This document shows positions 15,515-23,409 of a stretch of 33,161 nucleotides of DNA, piece by piece. The translations under genes were made by a program, and so were the position numbers. The notes below the pieces were generated by a model. The model worked only from the letters and a program-made list of their open reading frames with translations, made no database searches and was not told where the DNA came from. The stretch is from Nocardia thailandica NBRC 100428 (GTDB lineage Bacteria; Actinomycetota; Actinomycetes; Mycobacteriales; Mycobacteriaceae), in NCBI RefSeq assembly GCF_000308795.1, contig NZ_BAGK01000176.1, forward strand, positions 1 through 33,161. The letters run 5' to 3'. Every line of letters starts with the position of its first letter. The first letter of the stretch is position 1.

Positions 15515-17037
15515 GCGTCGGCCTGATCGAACTCGGCGCGCGCGGCGGCCAGCAGCACCGACTGCCACAGCTGCAGATTGTCCCTGGTCCGTGGTCCGTT
15601 GAACTCCTTGCCGAACACCTCCTGGACCAGGAAGTACATGAGCGCCTTCACCATCGGGGCGTCGTCGGGGGTGGCGCGGCGGCCGCCGTTCAGCGCGGTG
15701 CGGTAGCGGCGGTTCAGGGCCAGGGTGCGGGTGTCGCGGTCGATGTCGAAGAACACGTCGTCGGAGAGTTTGCGCCACTCGACGGCGATGGGGTCCTCGC
15801 CGGGCAGGGCGGGCAGTTCCTCGTCGAGGGTCTCGCGCAGCGGGGCGGCGAAGCCGCGGCCCGCGGGGATCACCGGCTTGCGGACGGCGCCCGCGCGGCG
15901 ACGCGCCTCGCGATAGACGTGCTGGGCGTCGGTGAGGTAGTCGGCGAAGGTGCGGCCCCGATCGTCGACGGCCTTCTCCAGCGCGGCGGTGAACTCCGGG
16001 GACACCTCGACGCCCTCCTTCTTCACCGTCAGGCGGAAGGTGTCGCCGATGTCGGCGGGCAGGTTCACGTCGACGCGGGCAAGGGCGAGGTGCTGCTCGG
16101 GCTGGCGGAAGGTGTTCCAGCCACCGGCCTGGACGACGCGCTGGTTGCGGTAGAAGTAGAAGCCCTGGCGGTCGAGCACGCTGCCGAACGCCTTGTATTC
16201 GCTCAGCGAGGACTTCGGCGGCCAGATGTGGGCGGTGAGCTCGACCCGGCCGATCCCGGCGAGTTCGGCGGCGAAGACGCGCGGATAGTCGGGATGACCG
16301 GAGACGGGGTAGCCGAACGGATCGAGGGCAACCACACCGAAATTGGCGTAGATGTCACCGGTGCGGACGTCCTCGACGGCGATGGTGATGTGGAAATCGT
16401 CACGGGACAGGAACCGGTGCAGCTGGACGCCGAGGTGCAGGCCGAGGCGCGCGATGGTGCGGTCGAGGTAGCGGCCGGTCTGGGCGGACCCGACGTTGCG
16501 CGGAAAGTCCTTGACACCGTCCCAGCGGATCACGGTGCCCTGCCAGGTGATCGGGCAGCCGTGGTAGCGGTCGATGAGCGACTGGGCGTAGCCGGGGTCG
16601 ACGATGTCGCACTGGAAGTCGGCGCGGGCGCGTTCCATGGCCCAGCGGCGGCCTGCGGGCCGGGACTTCCGCGTCCGGCTCACCACCGTCAGCGACGACG
16701 CCTGGCTCAGCGACGCCGATTTCAGGCCGGTGCCGAACATGCCGAGCGCGTCGTCGGCGTAGTCGCGGCGGCCGCCGACGGTCATCGCCACGTCGAGCTC
16801 CTCCTCGGACATGCCGCGGCCGTCGTCGATGATCAGCAGGCTGAGCAGGTCGTCGCCGTCGCGCAGGAAATGCACGACGACGTCGCGCGCCCCGGCGTCG
16901 ATGGAGTTGTCGACGAGGTCGGCGACGGCGGCTTCGAAGCCGTAGCCCTGGCTGGTGAGGGCCTCCATGTAGCGGGCGTCGGGGGGCAGGTACCGGCTGC
17001 CCGTCGTCGGAACCTCGAACTGCCAATCGGCTTGCAT
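15511..17037 (-). CDS. GHKL ATPase, MutL/MORC-like
   Basis: A 508-residue ATP-binding protein. The Bergerat fold is clear: N-box ADLVDNSIDAGA (residues 39-50), G1 IDDGRGMS (70-77) and G2 MFGTGLKSAS (100-109). A transducer-like domain follows, then a C-terminal region of unknown role. At the position where MORC/MutL proteins have the catalytic Glu, this protein has Asp40; I believe this is common in the bacterial Z1-linked branch. It probably dimerises on ATP and signals DNA recognition to the Z1 protein. The ATG at 17037 was chosen; an upstream GTG at 17043 is equally possible, and neither has a clear ribosome binding site. TAGATT (minus, 17077-17082), overlapping the stop of the WYL gene, is a -10 candidate. 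Confidence 0.88.
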   Translation of the reverse strand: MQADWQFEVPTTGSRYLPPDARYMEALTSQGYGFEAAVADLVDNSIDAGARDVVVHFLRDGDDLLSLLIIDDGRGMSEEELDVAMTVGGRRDYADDALGMFGTGLKSASLSQASSLTVVSRTRKSRPAGRRWAMERARADFQCDIVDPGYAQSLIDRYHGCPITWQGTVIRWDGVKDFPRNVGSAQTGRYLDRTIARLGLHLGVQLHRFLSRDDFHITIAVEDVRTGDIYANFGVVALDPFGYPVSGHPDYPRVFAAELAGIGRVELTAHIWPPKSSLSEYKAFGSVLDRQGFYFYRNQRVVQAGGWNTFRQPEQHLALARVDVNLPADIGDTFRLTVKKEGVEVSPEFTAALEKAVDDRGRTFADYLTDAQHVYREARRRAGAVRKPVIPAGRGFAAPLRETLDEELPALPGEDPIAVEWRKLSDDVFFDIDRDTRTLALNRRYRTALNGGRRATPDDAPMVKALMYFLVQEVFGKEFNGPRTRDNLQLWQSVLLAAARAEFDQADA

Positions 17038-17079
17038 AACCACCCCGGACGCGTCGTAAACCTCTTCGAGAGAAGGAAT

Positions 17080-17841
17080 CTACGCGCTGGGCGGGGACGG
17101 GGCGCGGTGTTCGGCGGCTGCCCGCGGGCTACCCGCCGGTACGTCGGCTCGGCCGAAATCCGTGGCGAACCAGCGGCCGAGGGAGTCCGCCGGGAACGGG
17201 CGCGGGTGGTAGGTGCCAGGGACGCGCCGCACGGCCGTGATGCGGTCGAAGCGGAAGGTGCGCCAGTCGTCGCGGTCGACGTCGAAACCGACCAGGTACC
17301 AGCGGCCGTCGCCCAGCACGTGCCGGTAGGGGTCGACGGTCCTGGTCGTGGCCTGTCCGTGCCGGTCGCGGTAATCGAAACGCAGGCGGCCGGATTCGGC
17401 GACGGCGTCCGCGACCAGTCCGACGGTGGCCGCGGGGACGGCGTGGTCCTGGTCGAGCACGGCGACGGCGAGGTCGACGGCGGCGGCGCGGCGCCGCAGG
17501 GACCCCGGCAGGATCTGCTCCAGTTTCGCCAGGGCGGTGGCGGCGCTGTCGTCGCCCCGGAGCCGGGGCGCGGCCATCCGCAGGCCGGCGATGAGCGCGA
17601 CCACCTCGTCCGCGGTGAACCGCAGCGGCGGGATCGAGGTGCCCGGCCCGAGCCGGTATCCGCTGCCCGGCCCCGGCCGCACCCGGATCGGGTAGCCGAG
17701 CCCGCGCAATCGGTCGACGTCCCGCCGGACGGTGCGGACGCCCACCCCGAGCCGGGCGGCCAGCGTCGCGGCGGGCCAGGCGCCGCCCGTCTGCAGGAGG
17801 CCGAGCAGGGTCAGGGTGCGCGCCGTCGGATCCTGGTCCAT
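17080..17841 (-). CDS. WYL-domain (YafY-type) transcriptional regulator, short form
   Basis: A 253-residue regulator with an N-terminal winged HTH of the HTH_11 type (LGVGVRTVRRDVDRLRGLGYPI). The WYL domain (about 140-215) reads RFDYRDRHGQATTRTVDPYR, GRWYLVGFDVDRDDWRTFR, FDRI. WYL domains bind ligands such as nucleic acids or nucleotides, and WYL regulators often control phage-defence loci. This one stops soon after the WYL core in a Pro/Ala-rich tail, so the C-terminal WCX extension usual in about 320-residue relatives is missing. It lies 42 bp upstream of the GHKL ATPase on the same strand and is divergent from the NmrA-like gene, so it could control either. Confidence 0.9.
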   Translation of the reverse strand: MDQDPTARTLTLLGLLQTGGAWPAATLAARLGVGVRTVRRDVDRLRGLGYPIRVRPGPGSGYRLGPGTSIPPLRFTADEVVALIAGLRMAAPRLRGDDSAATALAKLEQILPGSLRRRAAAVDLAVAVLDQDHAVPAATVGLVADAVAESGRLRFDYRDRHGQATTRTVDPYRHVLGDGRWYLVGFDVDRDDWRTFRFDRITAVRRVPGTYHPRPFPADSLGRWFATDFGRADVPAGSPRAAAEHRAPSPPSA

Positions 17842-17926
17842 GCCGCCATTGTGCGACGAGTGGCGGACAGGATCCGGCTGCCACCGTGCCTAGCGTGGGG
17901 GTCGTACCCGAGGAGAGGATTCGGCC

Positions 17927-18790
17927 ATGCGCATCGCTGTCACCACGCCGACCGGGAATGTCGGCAGCCACGTCGTCGCCATGCTGGTGCGGGCGGGGAT
18001 TCGTCCGCTCGTGCTGGCCCGCCGTCCCGCCCGACTGCCCGCGGCGCTCCGGCCCGCGGTGGACACGCGGGAGGTGGACCAGTTCGACAGCGCGGCGGTG
18101 GTCGCGGCGACGGCGGGTGTGGACGCCCTGTACTGGGTGGACCCACCCGCCGCGAGCCCGGACCCGCTGCACGACTATGCCCGCGCGACCGCCTCGGTCG
18201 CCGAGGCCGTGCGGCGCAACGGGATCGGGCGGGTCGTGTTCCAGAGCAGCGCCGGGGCCGAACTGCGGCACGGCGCCGGGGAGATCGACGGGCTCGCGGG
18301 CACCGAGGTCGCCCTCGACCGCACCGGCGCGGACATGACGCACCTGCGCTGCGGCTACTTCTTCAGCAATCTCGGGTTCCAGACCGAGGCCATCCGCGTC
18401 GGCCTGCTGCGGGTGTCGCTCCCGGTCGATCAGCCGTTCCCGTGGGTGGCGCCGCGCGACATCGCCGAGGTCGCCGTCACCCGGCTGCTGTCCACGGCCT
18501 GGCGCGGCAGGCACGTGCAGGGGGTGCACGGCCCGGAGGACCTGTCGTGGCGGCGGGTCGCCGACCTGCTGACCGATGCCACCGGGCGCACCGTGCGCGT
18601 CGAACAGGTACCCGACGACGTGCAGCGCGAGCAGTTGCTGGCGGCGGGGCTGAGCGAGGCCGGCGCGGCGGCGACGATCGGGATGTCGGCCTGGATGCGC
18701 GAGGGGTTCGCCGTCGAGCAGCCGCGCTCGGTGTTCACCACGACCCCGACCACCCTGGCCGAATGGCTGACGGCCGAACTGCGGGTGTGA
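17927..18790 (+). CDS. NmrA-like NAD(P)-binding protein
   Basis: A 287-residue atypical short-chain dehydrogenase/reductase. It starts with the dinucleotide-binding motif TPTGNVGSHV and contains VVFQSSAGAELRHG in place of a classical YxxxK catalytic pair. The rest follows the NmrA/NAD-dependent epimerase pattern (MTHLRCGYFFSNL, PWVAPRDIAEVAV). It may be a quinone-type oxidoreductase or a redox-sensing NAD(P) binder; the substrate is unknown. The ATG at 17927 has GAGGAGAGG upstream. It is divergent from a WYL regulator, a common pairing in actinobacteria. Its TGA overlaps a GTG (18787) in the frame of the VanZ gene, so the two may be expressed together. Confidence 0.88.
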   Translation: MRIAVTTPTGNVGSHVVAMLVRAGIRPLVLARRPARLPAALRPAVDTREVDQFDSAAVVAATAGVDALYWVDPPAASPDPLHDYARATASVAEAVRRNGIGRVVFQSSAGAELRHGAGEIDGLAGTEVALDRTGADMTHLRCGYFFSNLGFQTEAIRVGLLRVSLPVDQPFPWVAPRDIAEVAVTRLLSTAWRGRHVQGVHGPEDLSWRRVADLLTDATGRTVRVEQVPDDVQREQLLAAGLSEAGAAATIGMSAWMREGFAVEQPRSVFTTTPTTLAEWLTAELRV

Positions 18791-18810
18791 GGCTGCGTAG
18801 AGTGGCGCCG

Positions 18811-19404
18811 GTGGGAGCGGTGTGGCAGTCCTGGGGACACGTGCTGATCGCCTGTGCCCTCGCGGCGCCGGTCGCGGCCGTGCTCGTCGTGACGCTCGCC
18901 CGCCGCCGGGTCCGCCGCGGCGTCCCGGCGCGGATCGCGCTGCGCCACACCGTCGCCGAGATCGGCGTGCTCGCGGGCACGCTGCCCTGGGTGTGGATGA
19001 TCCTCACCCCGGCGGGCGGCCCGGGCGCGGTCAGTCTCGTCCCGCTCGTCGACCTCGCCGCCACCCTCCGCGACGAGCCGGGCACGGCCCTGGTCCAGGT
19101 CGGGGCCAATTCGCTGCTGTTCCTCCCGCTCGGATTCCTGCTGCCGCTGCGCTTTCCGCGGCTGGCCGGTGTCGCGCGGATGACCGCGGTCGGCGCGGCG
19201 GCGTCGGCGGTGCTCGAGCTGTGCCAATACGTCTTCGATCTCGGGCGGGTCAGCTCGGTCGACGACGTCCTGATGAACGCCACCGGGGCGGCGATCGGCG
19301 CGGGCATCGGCGCCGTCCACGCCGCGCGGCTCCGGCGGGGGCGCTCGGTGAGCGACCGGGCGCTCGCCCGGCTCGGCCTGCCGCGGCCGGTCTCCGAGAC
19401 CTGA
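18811..19404 (+). CDS. VanZ-family membrane protein
   Basis: A 197-residue protein with four or five membrane helices. It carries the VanZ core: NSLLFLPLGFLLPLRFP, then a helix with VLELCQYVFDLGRVSSVDDV, and NATGAAIGAGIG. VanZ gives low-level teicoplanin resistance in enterococci, but most chromosomal VanZ-like proteins have no known job. The start was set at the GTG at 18811 because a TAGAGT -10 (18798-18803) lies 7 nt before it, a leaderless pattern. In-frame GTGs at 18802 and 18787 (the latter overlapping the NmrA-like stop) are alternatives. It ends 4 bp from the stop of the converging WYL regulator. Confidence 0.85.
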   Translation: MGAVWQSWGHVLIACALAAPVAAVLVVTLARRRVRRGVPARIALRHTVAEIGVLAGTLPWVWMILTPAGGPGAVSLVPLVDLAATLRDEPGTALVQVGANSLLFLPLGFLLPLRFPRLAGVARMTAVGAAASAVLELCQYVFDLGRVSSVDDVLMNATGAAIGAGIGAVHAARLRRGRSVSDRALARLGLPRPVSET

Positions 19405-19408
19405 CCGC

Positions 19409-20410
19409 TCAGGCCGTGGCGTCCGGCCGGTCGATCGCCTGCGGTCCGGAACCTCGCGTGGCGCGCCGGAATCGGCTCCCCCATTCGCTCACCAGCTCCA
19501 CCAGTTCCGGCGGTTGCAGGATCCGGAAGTCGGCGCCCGCCGTGCCGAGGGCCAGCAGGGGCCAGTGCAGTTCGTCGGCGGTGAGGTCGACGCGGGTGCG
19601 GTCCCCGGGCAGGGCGGTGACGGTGCACCAGCGACCGATGCGCGCCGAGACCACGTCGGCGGGGGCCTCGATCTCGGCGACGACCTCGTGGACGATGCGG
19701 CGGGAACCGATGCCGTCCCGGACGAAGCTGGCCGCGTCGGGCGCGGGCAGCTCGCGGGGACGGAAACGCGCGCCGGTGGGACGGGACTCGGCGATGCGGT
19801 CGACGCGGAAACTGCGCCAGTCGTGGCGGGTCAGGTCGTAGGCGACCAGGTACCAGCGGCGGCCGAGCGAGACCAGGCGGTGGGGTTCCACCTCGCGGTC
19901 GGTCCGCGCCTTGTCGGCGGCGGTGTAGGTGATGCGAAGACGTTCCTCGGCGCGGCAGGTCAGGGCGAGATCGGTGAGGACGGCGGGGTCGACGTCGGAG
20001 AGCGGCACGCCGCCCCACGTGCCCGCGACGGTCATCGCCCGCAGGGCGTCGACCCGGCGGCGCAGCCGCGTCGGCAGGACGGTCACGATCTTGGCCAGGG
20101 CGCGGATCGACGGTTCGGCCAGGCCGTCCACCGCGCCCTGGGAGCCCGCCTGCAGGCAGACGGTCAGGGCGACGGCCTCGTCGTCGTCGACGACCAGCGG
20201 CGGCATGGCCGCGCCCGCGGCGAGCTGGTAGCCGCCGTCGACGCCGGGGCGGGCGTCGACGGGATAGCCGAGGTCGCGCAGGCGGTCGATGTCGCGGCGC
20301 AGGGTGCGGGCCGAGACACCGAGGCGCTCGGACAGTTCGGTGCCCGGCCAGTAGCGGTGGGTCTGCAGCAGCGACAGCAGACGCAGGGTGCGCGCACTCG
20401 TATCAGCCAT
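19409..20410 (-). CDS. WYL-domain (YafY-type) transcriptional regulator, full length
   Basis: A 333-residue regulator. The N-terminal winged HTH (LGVSARTLRRDIDRLRDLGYPV) is followed by a linker, a WYL domain (GRRWYLVAYDLTRHDWRSFRV) and a C-terminal WCX-like region (VVAEIEAPADVVSARIG to RILQPPELVELVSEWG). It is related to the shorter WYL protein 1.6 kb away. The ATG at 20410 follows a GATACT -10 (20417-20422, minus) by 6 nt, so the mRNA is probably leaderless; the frame extends further upstream but through the promoter. It is divergent from a DinB-family gene whose -10 sits inside a palindrome, its likely operator. Confidence 0.92.
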   Translation of the reverse strand: MADTSARTLRLLSLLQTHRYWPGTELSERLGVSARTLRRDIDRLRDLGYPVDARPGVDGGYQLAAGAAMPPLVVDDDEAVALTVCLQAGSQGAVDGLAEPSIRALAKIVTVLPTRLRRRVDALRAMTVAGTWGGVPLSDVDPAVLTDLALTCRAEERLRITYTAADKARTDREVEPHRLVSLGRRWYLVAYDLTRHDWRSFRVDRIAESRPTGARFRPRELPAPDAASFVRDGIGSRRIVHEVVAEIEAPADVVSARIGRWCTVTALPGDRTRVDLTADELHWPLLALGTAGADFRILQPPELVELVSEWGSRFRRATRGSGPQAIDRPDATA

Positions 20411-20428
20411 ATTTCGAGTATCGCGGTC

Positions 20429-20453
20429 ATTGCGGACATAAACTGGCCGCAAT
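20429..20453. promoter_or_regulatory. Palindrome over the DinB-gene promoter, probable WYL operator
   Basis: ATTGCGG (20429-20435) and CCGCAAT (20447-20453) are perfect 7-bp arms around 11 bp. The gap contains TAAACT (20439-20444), a good -10 for the rightward gene. The site also lies just upstream of the WYL -10, where its -35 should be, so one bound protein could control both directions. Confidence 0.6.
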
Positions 20454-20499
20454 GGGTTCTACCGTGGTATTCACACCGACCGGGAAAGGACACCAGCCC

Positions 20500-21033
20500 A
20501 TGACCACAGCCTCGCTCCCCCAGCTCGACGCCGAACGTGCCGACCTCCTCGAGACCCTCGGCAAGGCGCGCCACTTCCTGCGCTACACCGCCCAGAACCT
20601 CACCGACGAGCAGGCCGGGCAGCGGACCACCGTCAGCGAACTGTGCGTCGGCGGCCTGATCAAGCACGTCACGGCGGTCGAGAAGAACTGGGCGACCTTC
20701 ATCCTGGAGGGCCCCGCCGCGGCGCCGAGCTTCGACGAGATGACCGAGGAGGACATCGCGCGCTGGAGCAGCCAGTTCCGGATGCTGCCCGAGGACACCC
20801 TCGCCGACGTGCTCGCCACCTACGAGGCCGTGGCCGCCGAGACCGACCGCCTGGTGCGGGAGGTGCCGGACCTGAACCTGTCCCACCCGCTCCCCGAGGC
20901 GCCGTGGTTCGAGCCCGGCGCCCGCTGGACCGTGCGCCGCACCCTGATGCACATCGCCGCCGAGACCGCCCAGCACGCGGGCCACGCCGACATCATCCGC
21001 GAGGCGCTGGACGGGCAGAAGTCCATGGGCTGA
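20500..21033 (+). CDS. DinB-superfamily protein
   Basis: A 177-residue four-helix protein of the DinB/YfiT (DUF664-like) metalloenzyme superfamily. The likely metal-binding His residues lie in LIKHVTAVEKNW and in LMHIAAETAQHAGHADIIRE. Characterised relatives use mycothiol or bacillithiol as thiol cofactor, which suits an actinobacterium, but this substrate is unknown. Start: the ATG at 20500 has AAAGGA 9 nt upstream. A competing ATG at 20452 lies 7 nt after TAAACT and would give a leaderless product 16 residues longer, so the start is open. Divergent from the full-length WYL regulator. Confidence 0.9.
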   Translation: MTTASLPQLDAERADLLETLGKARHFLRYTAQNLTDEQAGQRTTVSELCVGGLIKHVTAVEKNWATFILEGPAAAPSFDEMTEEDIARWSSQFRMLPEDTLADVLATYEAVAAETDRLVREVPDLNLSHPLPEAPWFEPGARWTVRRTLMHIAAETAQHAGHADIIREALDGQKSMG

Positions 21034-21057
21034 GTGCGCGCCGCCGCCGCGTGACCG

Positions 21058-21063
21058 TAGGGT
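21058..21063 (+). promoter_or_regulatory. -10 hexamer of the membrane protein gene
   Basis: TAGGGT lies 34 bp before the ATG at 21098. It leaves room for a short leader with the strong GGAGGGGG ribosome binding site. No clear -35 is seen. Confidence 0.4.
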
Positions 21064-21097
21064 GTGTCCGGACCGATCGGTAATCGGAGGGGGCACA

Positions 21098-21748
21098 ATG
21101 TATCCATCTGCGGCCGCGCCGCGGCGCGCGTCGGGGGCGACGGCGATCGCCGCGGCGGTGTTGGCCTTCGCGGGAGCGGTGGTCTGGGCGGGGGCCGCGG
21201 TGCCCACAGTGTCCGGGCTGGTCGAGTACGGAACGGACTGGTTCGGCTGGGCGGACCTGCCCGGGCGGATGTCGCCGCTGCACCGGTGGCTCGCGCTGAC
21301 CGATCTGCTGCTGGTGATCCTGTTGATCTTCGGCGGGGCGCTGCTGCTGGTCCGCAGCCTGGCCGGACAGGTCGTGACGGCTCTCGCCTGCGGGTATGTG
21401 CTGGTGAGCTACGCCGCCGTCGCGCTCGAGCACGTCGAGTTCCACCAGCTGTCGGAGGCGCCGCGGTACCTGGGGCATTCGCCGCTGACCGGGACGTTCG
21501 GCACCGGCTTCGAGGCACCGTGGTTCGCCGGCCCGGCACTGCTGGTGTTCCCCGTCCTGACCCTCGTCTGCACGCTCCTGCCGTCGACCACCCGATGGCG
21601 CCGGGACGGCGGAGCGTACGCGGGACCGACGTCCCCACCGGTGGGGTACGCGCCCGGACATCCGGGCTACGCCCCCCAGGCCGGCCATCCCGGCGTGCCC
21701 GGGCAGCACCAGGGACACCCGGGTTTCCCGGCCCCGCCACACCGCTGA
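21098..21748 (+). CDS. Hypothetical four-helix membrane protein with Gly/Pro-rich tail
   Basis: A 216-residue membrane protein starting MYPSAAAPRR. It has about four helices (residues about 14-37, 70-92, 95-112, 143-165). Between the first two is an external-looking loop with YGTDWFGWADLPGRM, and before the last an FGTGFEAPWF segment. The last 45 residues are rich in Gly, Pro, His and Tyr (GYAPGHPGYAPQAGHPG), a disordered cytoplasmic-type tail. The ATG at 21098 has GGAGGGGG 4 nt upstream. I recognise no family. A decayed copy lies just downstream (21815-22053). Confidence 0.8.
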   Translation: MYPSAAAPRRASGATAIAAAVLAFAGAVVWAGAAVPTVSGLVEYGTDWFGWADLPGRMSPLHRWLALTDLLLVILLIFGGALLLVRSLAGQVVTALACGYVLVSYAAVALEHVEFHQLSEAPRYLGHSPLTGTFGTGFEAPWFAGPALLVFPVLTLVCTLLPSTTRWRRDGGAYAGPTSPPVGYAPGHPGYAPQAGHPGVPGQHQGHPGFPAPPHR

Positions 21749-21814
21749 TCCTCGGAGGGCGCGCGCGAAACCGCGACGGGTGACACCGACCATCGACGAC
21801 AGTATCGGGGGACC

Positions 21815-22053
21815 ATGTATCCGACACCGGGAACACCACTACCGCGGAGCTTCCCGCCCGCTGCGTATCCACGACCGGGTGCGCCGCGCTGAACGGCATC
21901 TTCGGCACCGGCTTCCTGCCGCCGTGGCAGCACGCGCCCGCGCTGCTGATCTTCCCCCTGGCCGCCCTGATCCTCGCACTGCTGCCTGCCACCGGGAAGT
22001 GGTGCGGGACAACACCTCCGCCGCCGGGATTCCCGGGGTCATACCGGCAGTAG
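21815..22053 (+). pseudogene. Decayed paralogue of the upstream membrane protein
   Basis: The fragment starts ATGTATCC like the intact gene and reads MYPTPGTPLPRSFPPAAY before a stop at about 21890. A second frame then gives GIFGTGFLPPWQHAPALLIF, close to GTFGTGFEAPWFAGPALLVF in the intact protein, followed by helix 4 and a short Pro-rich tail ending at TAG 22053. The three middle helices are missing and the two halves are in different frames. So this is a duplicate that suffered an out-of-frame internal deletion. Its end overlaps the end of the VWA gene on the other strand by 15 bp. Confidence 0.75.
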
Positions 22054-23409
22054 CCGACCGATCACCTCGGCCAGTTGCTGGACGGTGCGGCATTCGTGCA
22101 TCGTGACGACCTCGGCGTAGGTGTGGGCGGCCGAGTCGCCGGTGTTCCAGGACCGCGACGGTTCGGGGTTCAGCCAGTAGACGGCCTTGGCGCGGTCGAT
22201 CATCGCTTCCAGCGCGGCCAGATTCGGGTCGGTGCGGTTGGTGCGGGCGTCGCCGAGGATCAGGACGCAGGTGCGGGGTCCGAGTGCGTCGAGGTAGTTG
22301 TCGTGGAAGCCCTGCAGGGCCTCGCCGTAGTTGCTCGAGCCGAAACGGGCCACCCCCGCCTCGCGGACGATGGTGCGCGCGAAGCCGGGTTCGGGGGGCT
22401 CGCCGGGGGTGAAGTAGGACGTGATCTCGGCGCAGGTGTCGACGAAACCGAAGCTGCGGACCTTGCTGAACTGGTCCTGCAGGGCCTGCACCAGCTGCAG
22501 GGTGAACTCGGCGAAGCCGGTGACCGAGCCGGAGACGTCGGCCAGGACGACCAGGTCGGGTCGGCCGTGGCGCCGCGCGCGCAGGACGGGGTCCACGGGC
22601 ACACCGCCGGTGGCCATCGAGCGGCGCAGGGTCCGGCGCAGGTCGATCTGCCCGCGCACGGCCTTCTTCCGCCGCACGGCGAGGCGGGTGGCGAGCTTGC
22701 GGGCCAGCGGGTGGACGAGGCGGCGCATCTCGGCCAGGTCCTGTTCGCGGGCGCCGAGGAAATCGGTGCGGTCGGCGGAGTTCTCGACGCCGCGGCGGGC
22801 GATGTAGTCGGTGCCGCGCAGTTCGGCGGACCGCAGCCTGGCCTCGGTCTGCACCTGCGCGCGGAAACGGTCGACCCGGCGGCGGGCCTCGATGGTGTGC
22901 ACGGCGGAGTCGAACTGCCCCGTGCCACCCATGGTCTGGGCGACCTGCTCGGAGATCTCGTCGGGGCGCAGGGATTTCATGGTCAGATAGGACGACCAGC
23001 CCGCGCCGGACGCCTGGGTGACCCGCCCCGCGCTCTCCCCCGCGCCCCCGTACGCGCCGAAGGTGTCGAGGGCCTCGCGCGCCAGCCGCGCCGTGTCGGC
23101 GCCCTGGACGAGCGTGGCGATCAGCTTCTCGCGCAGCGCTTCCGGATCGTCGTCCGGGCGGGCGGGCGGGAGCTCGAGGCCGAGGAAGTACAGGTCGAAG
23201 AGCTGGTCGAAGACCGCGCGCTGTCCGTTCCGGCGCAGCAGGCACGCGGCGAGGCCCGCGCGCAGACGGTCCGGATCGCCGGTGCCGAGCGCGACGATCG
23301 CGTGGCCCGCGTCGACGGTCTCGCTGGGACCGGCGAGGATGCCGTGCTCGCGCAGGACGCCGACGAAGTCGACGAGTCGGTCCGTGAGGGGCGCCGCGGC
23401 GGTGGTCAT
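22039..23409 (-). CDS. VWA-domain protein, CoxE-like
   Basis: A 456-residue protein. The N-terminal half is helical and charged. The C-terminal half is a von Willebrand A domain with the MIDAS motif DVSGSV (D291, S293, S295) and later TYAEVVTM near the end. Its pairing with a MoxR ATPase is typical of the CoxD/CoxE-like class, where the two help insert metal or assemble a complex in a target protein. No target such as a CO dehydrogenase is in the window, so the client is unknown. The ATG at 23409 overlaps the MoxR TGA in ATGA, so the two are translationally coupled. Longer upstream frames are MoxR shadows. Confidence 0.92.
   Translation of the reverse strand: MTTAAAPLTDRLVDFVGVLREHGILAGPSETVDAGHAIVALGTGDPDRLRAGLAACLLRRNGQRAVFDQLFDLYFLGLELPPARPDDDPEALREKLIATLVQGADTARLAREALDTFGAYGGAGESAGRVTQASGAGWSSYLTMKSLRPDEISEQVAQTMGGTGQFDSAVHTIEARRRVDRFRAQVQTEARLRSAELRGTDYIARRGVENSADRTDFLGAREQDLAEMRRLVHPLARKLATRLAVRRKKAVRGQIDLRRTLRRSMATGGVPVDPVLRARRHGRPDLVVLADVSGSVTGFAEFTLQLVQALQDQFSKVRSFGFVDTCAEITSYFTPGEPPEPGFARTIVREAGVARFGSSNYGEALQGFHDNYLDALGPRTCVLILGDARTNRTDPNLAALEAMIDRAKAVYWLNPEPSRSWNTGDSAAHTYAEVVTMHECRTVQQLAEVIGRLLPV

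Noticed and set aside
13334..15526. 730-codon plus-strand frame opposite the Z1 gene
   Set aside because: Gly/Val/Asp-rich antisense shadow; the minus strand has clear Z1/SF2 motifs through the same interval.
15919..18810. Very long open frame leading into the VanZ gene
   Set aside because: Only the last 197 codons are VanZ-like; the rest is antisense to the GHKL and WYL genes and out of frame with the NmrA-like gene.
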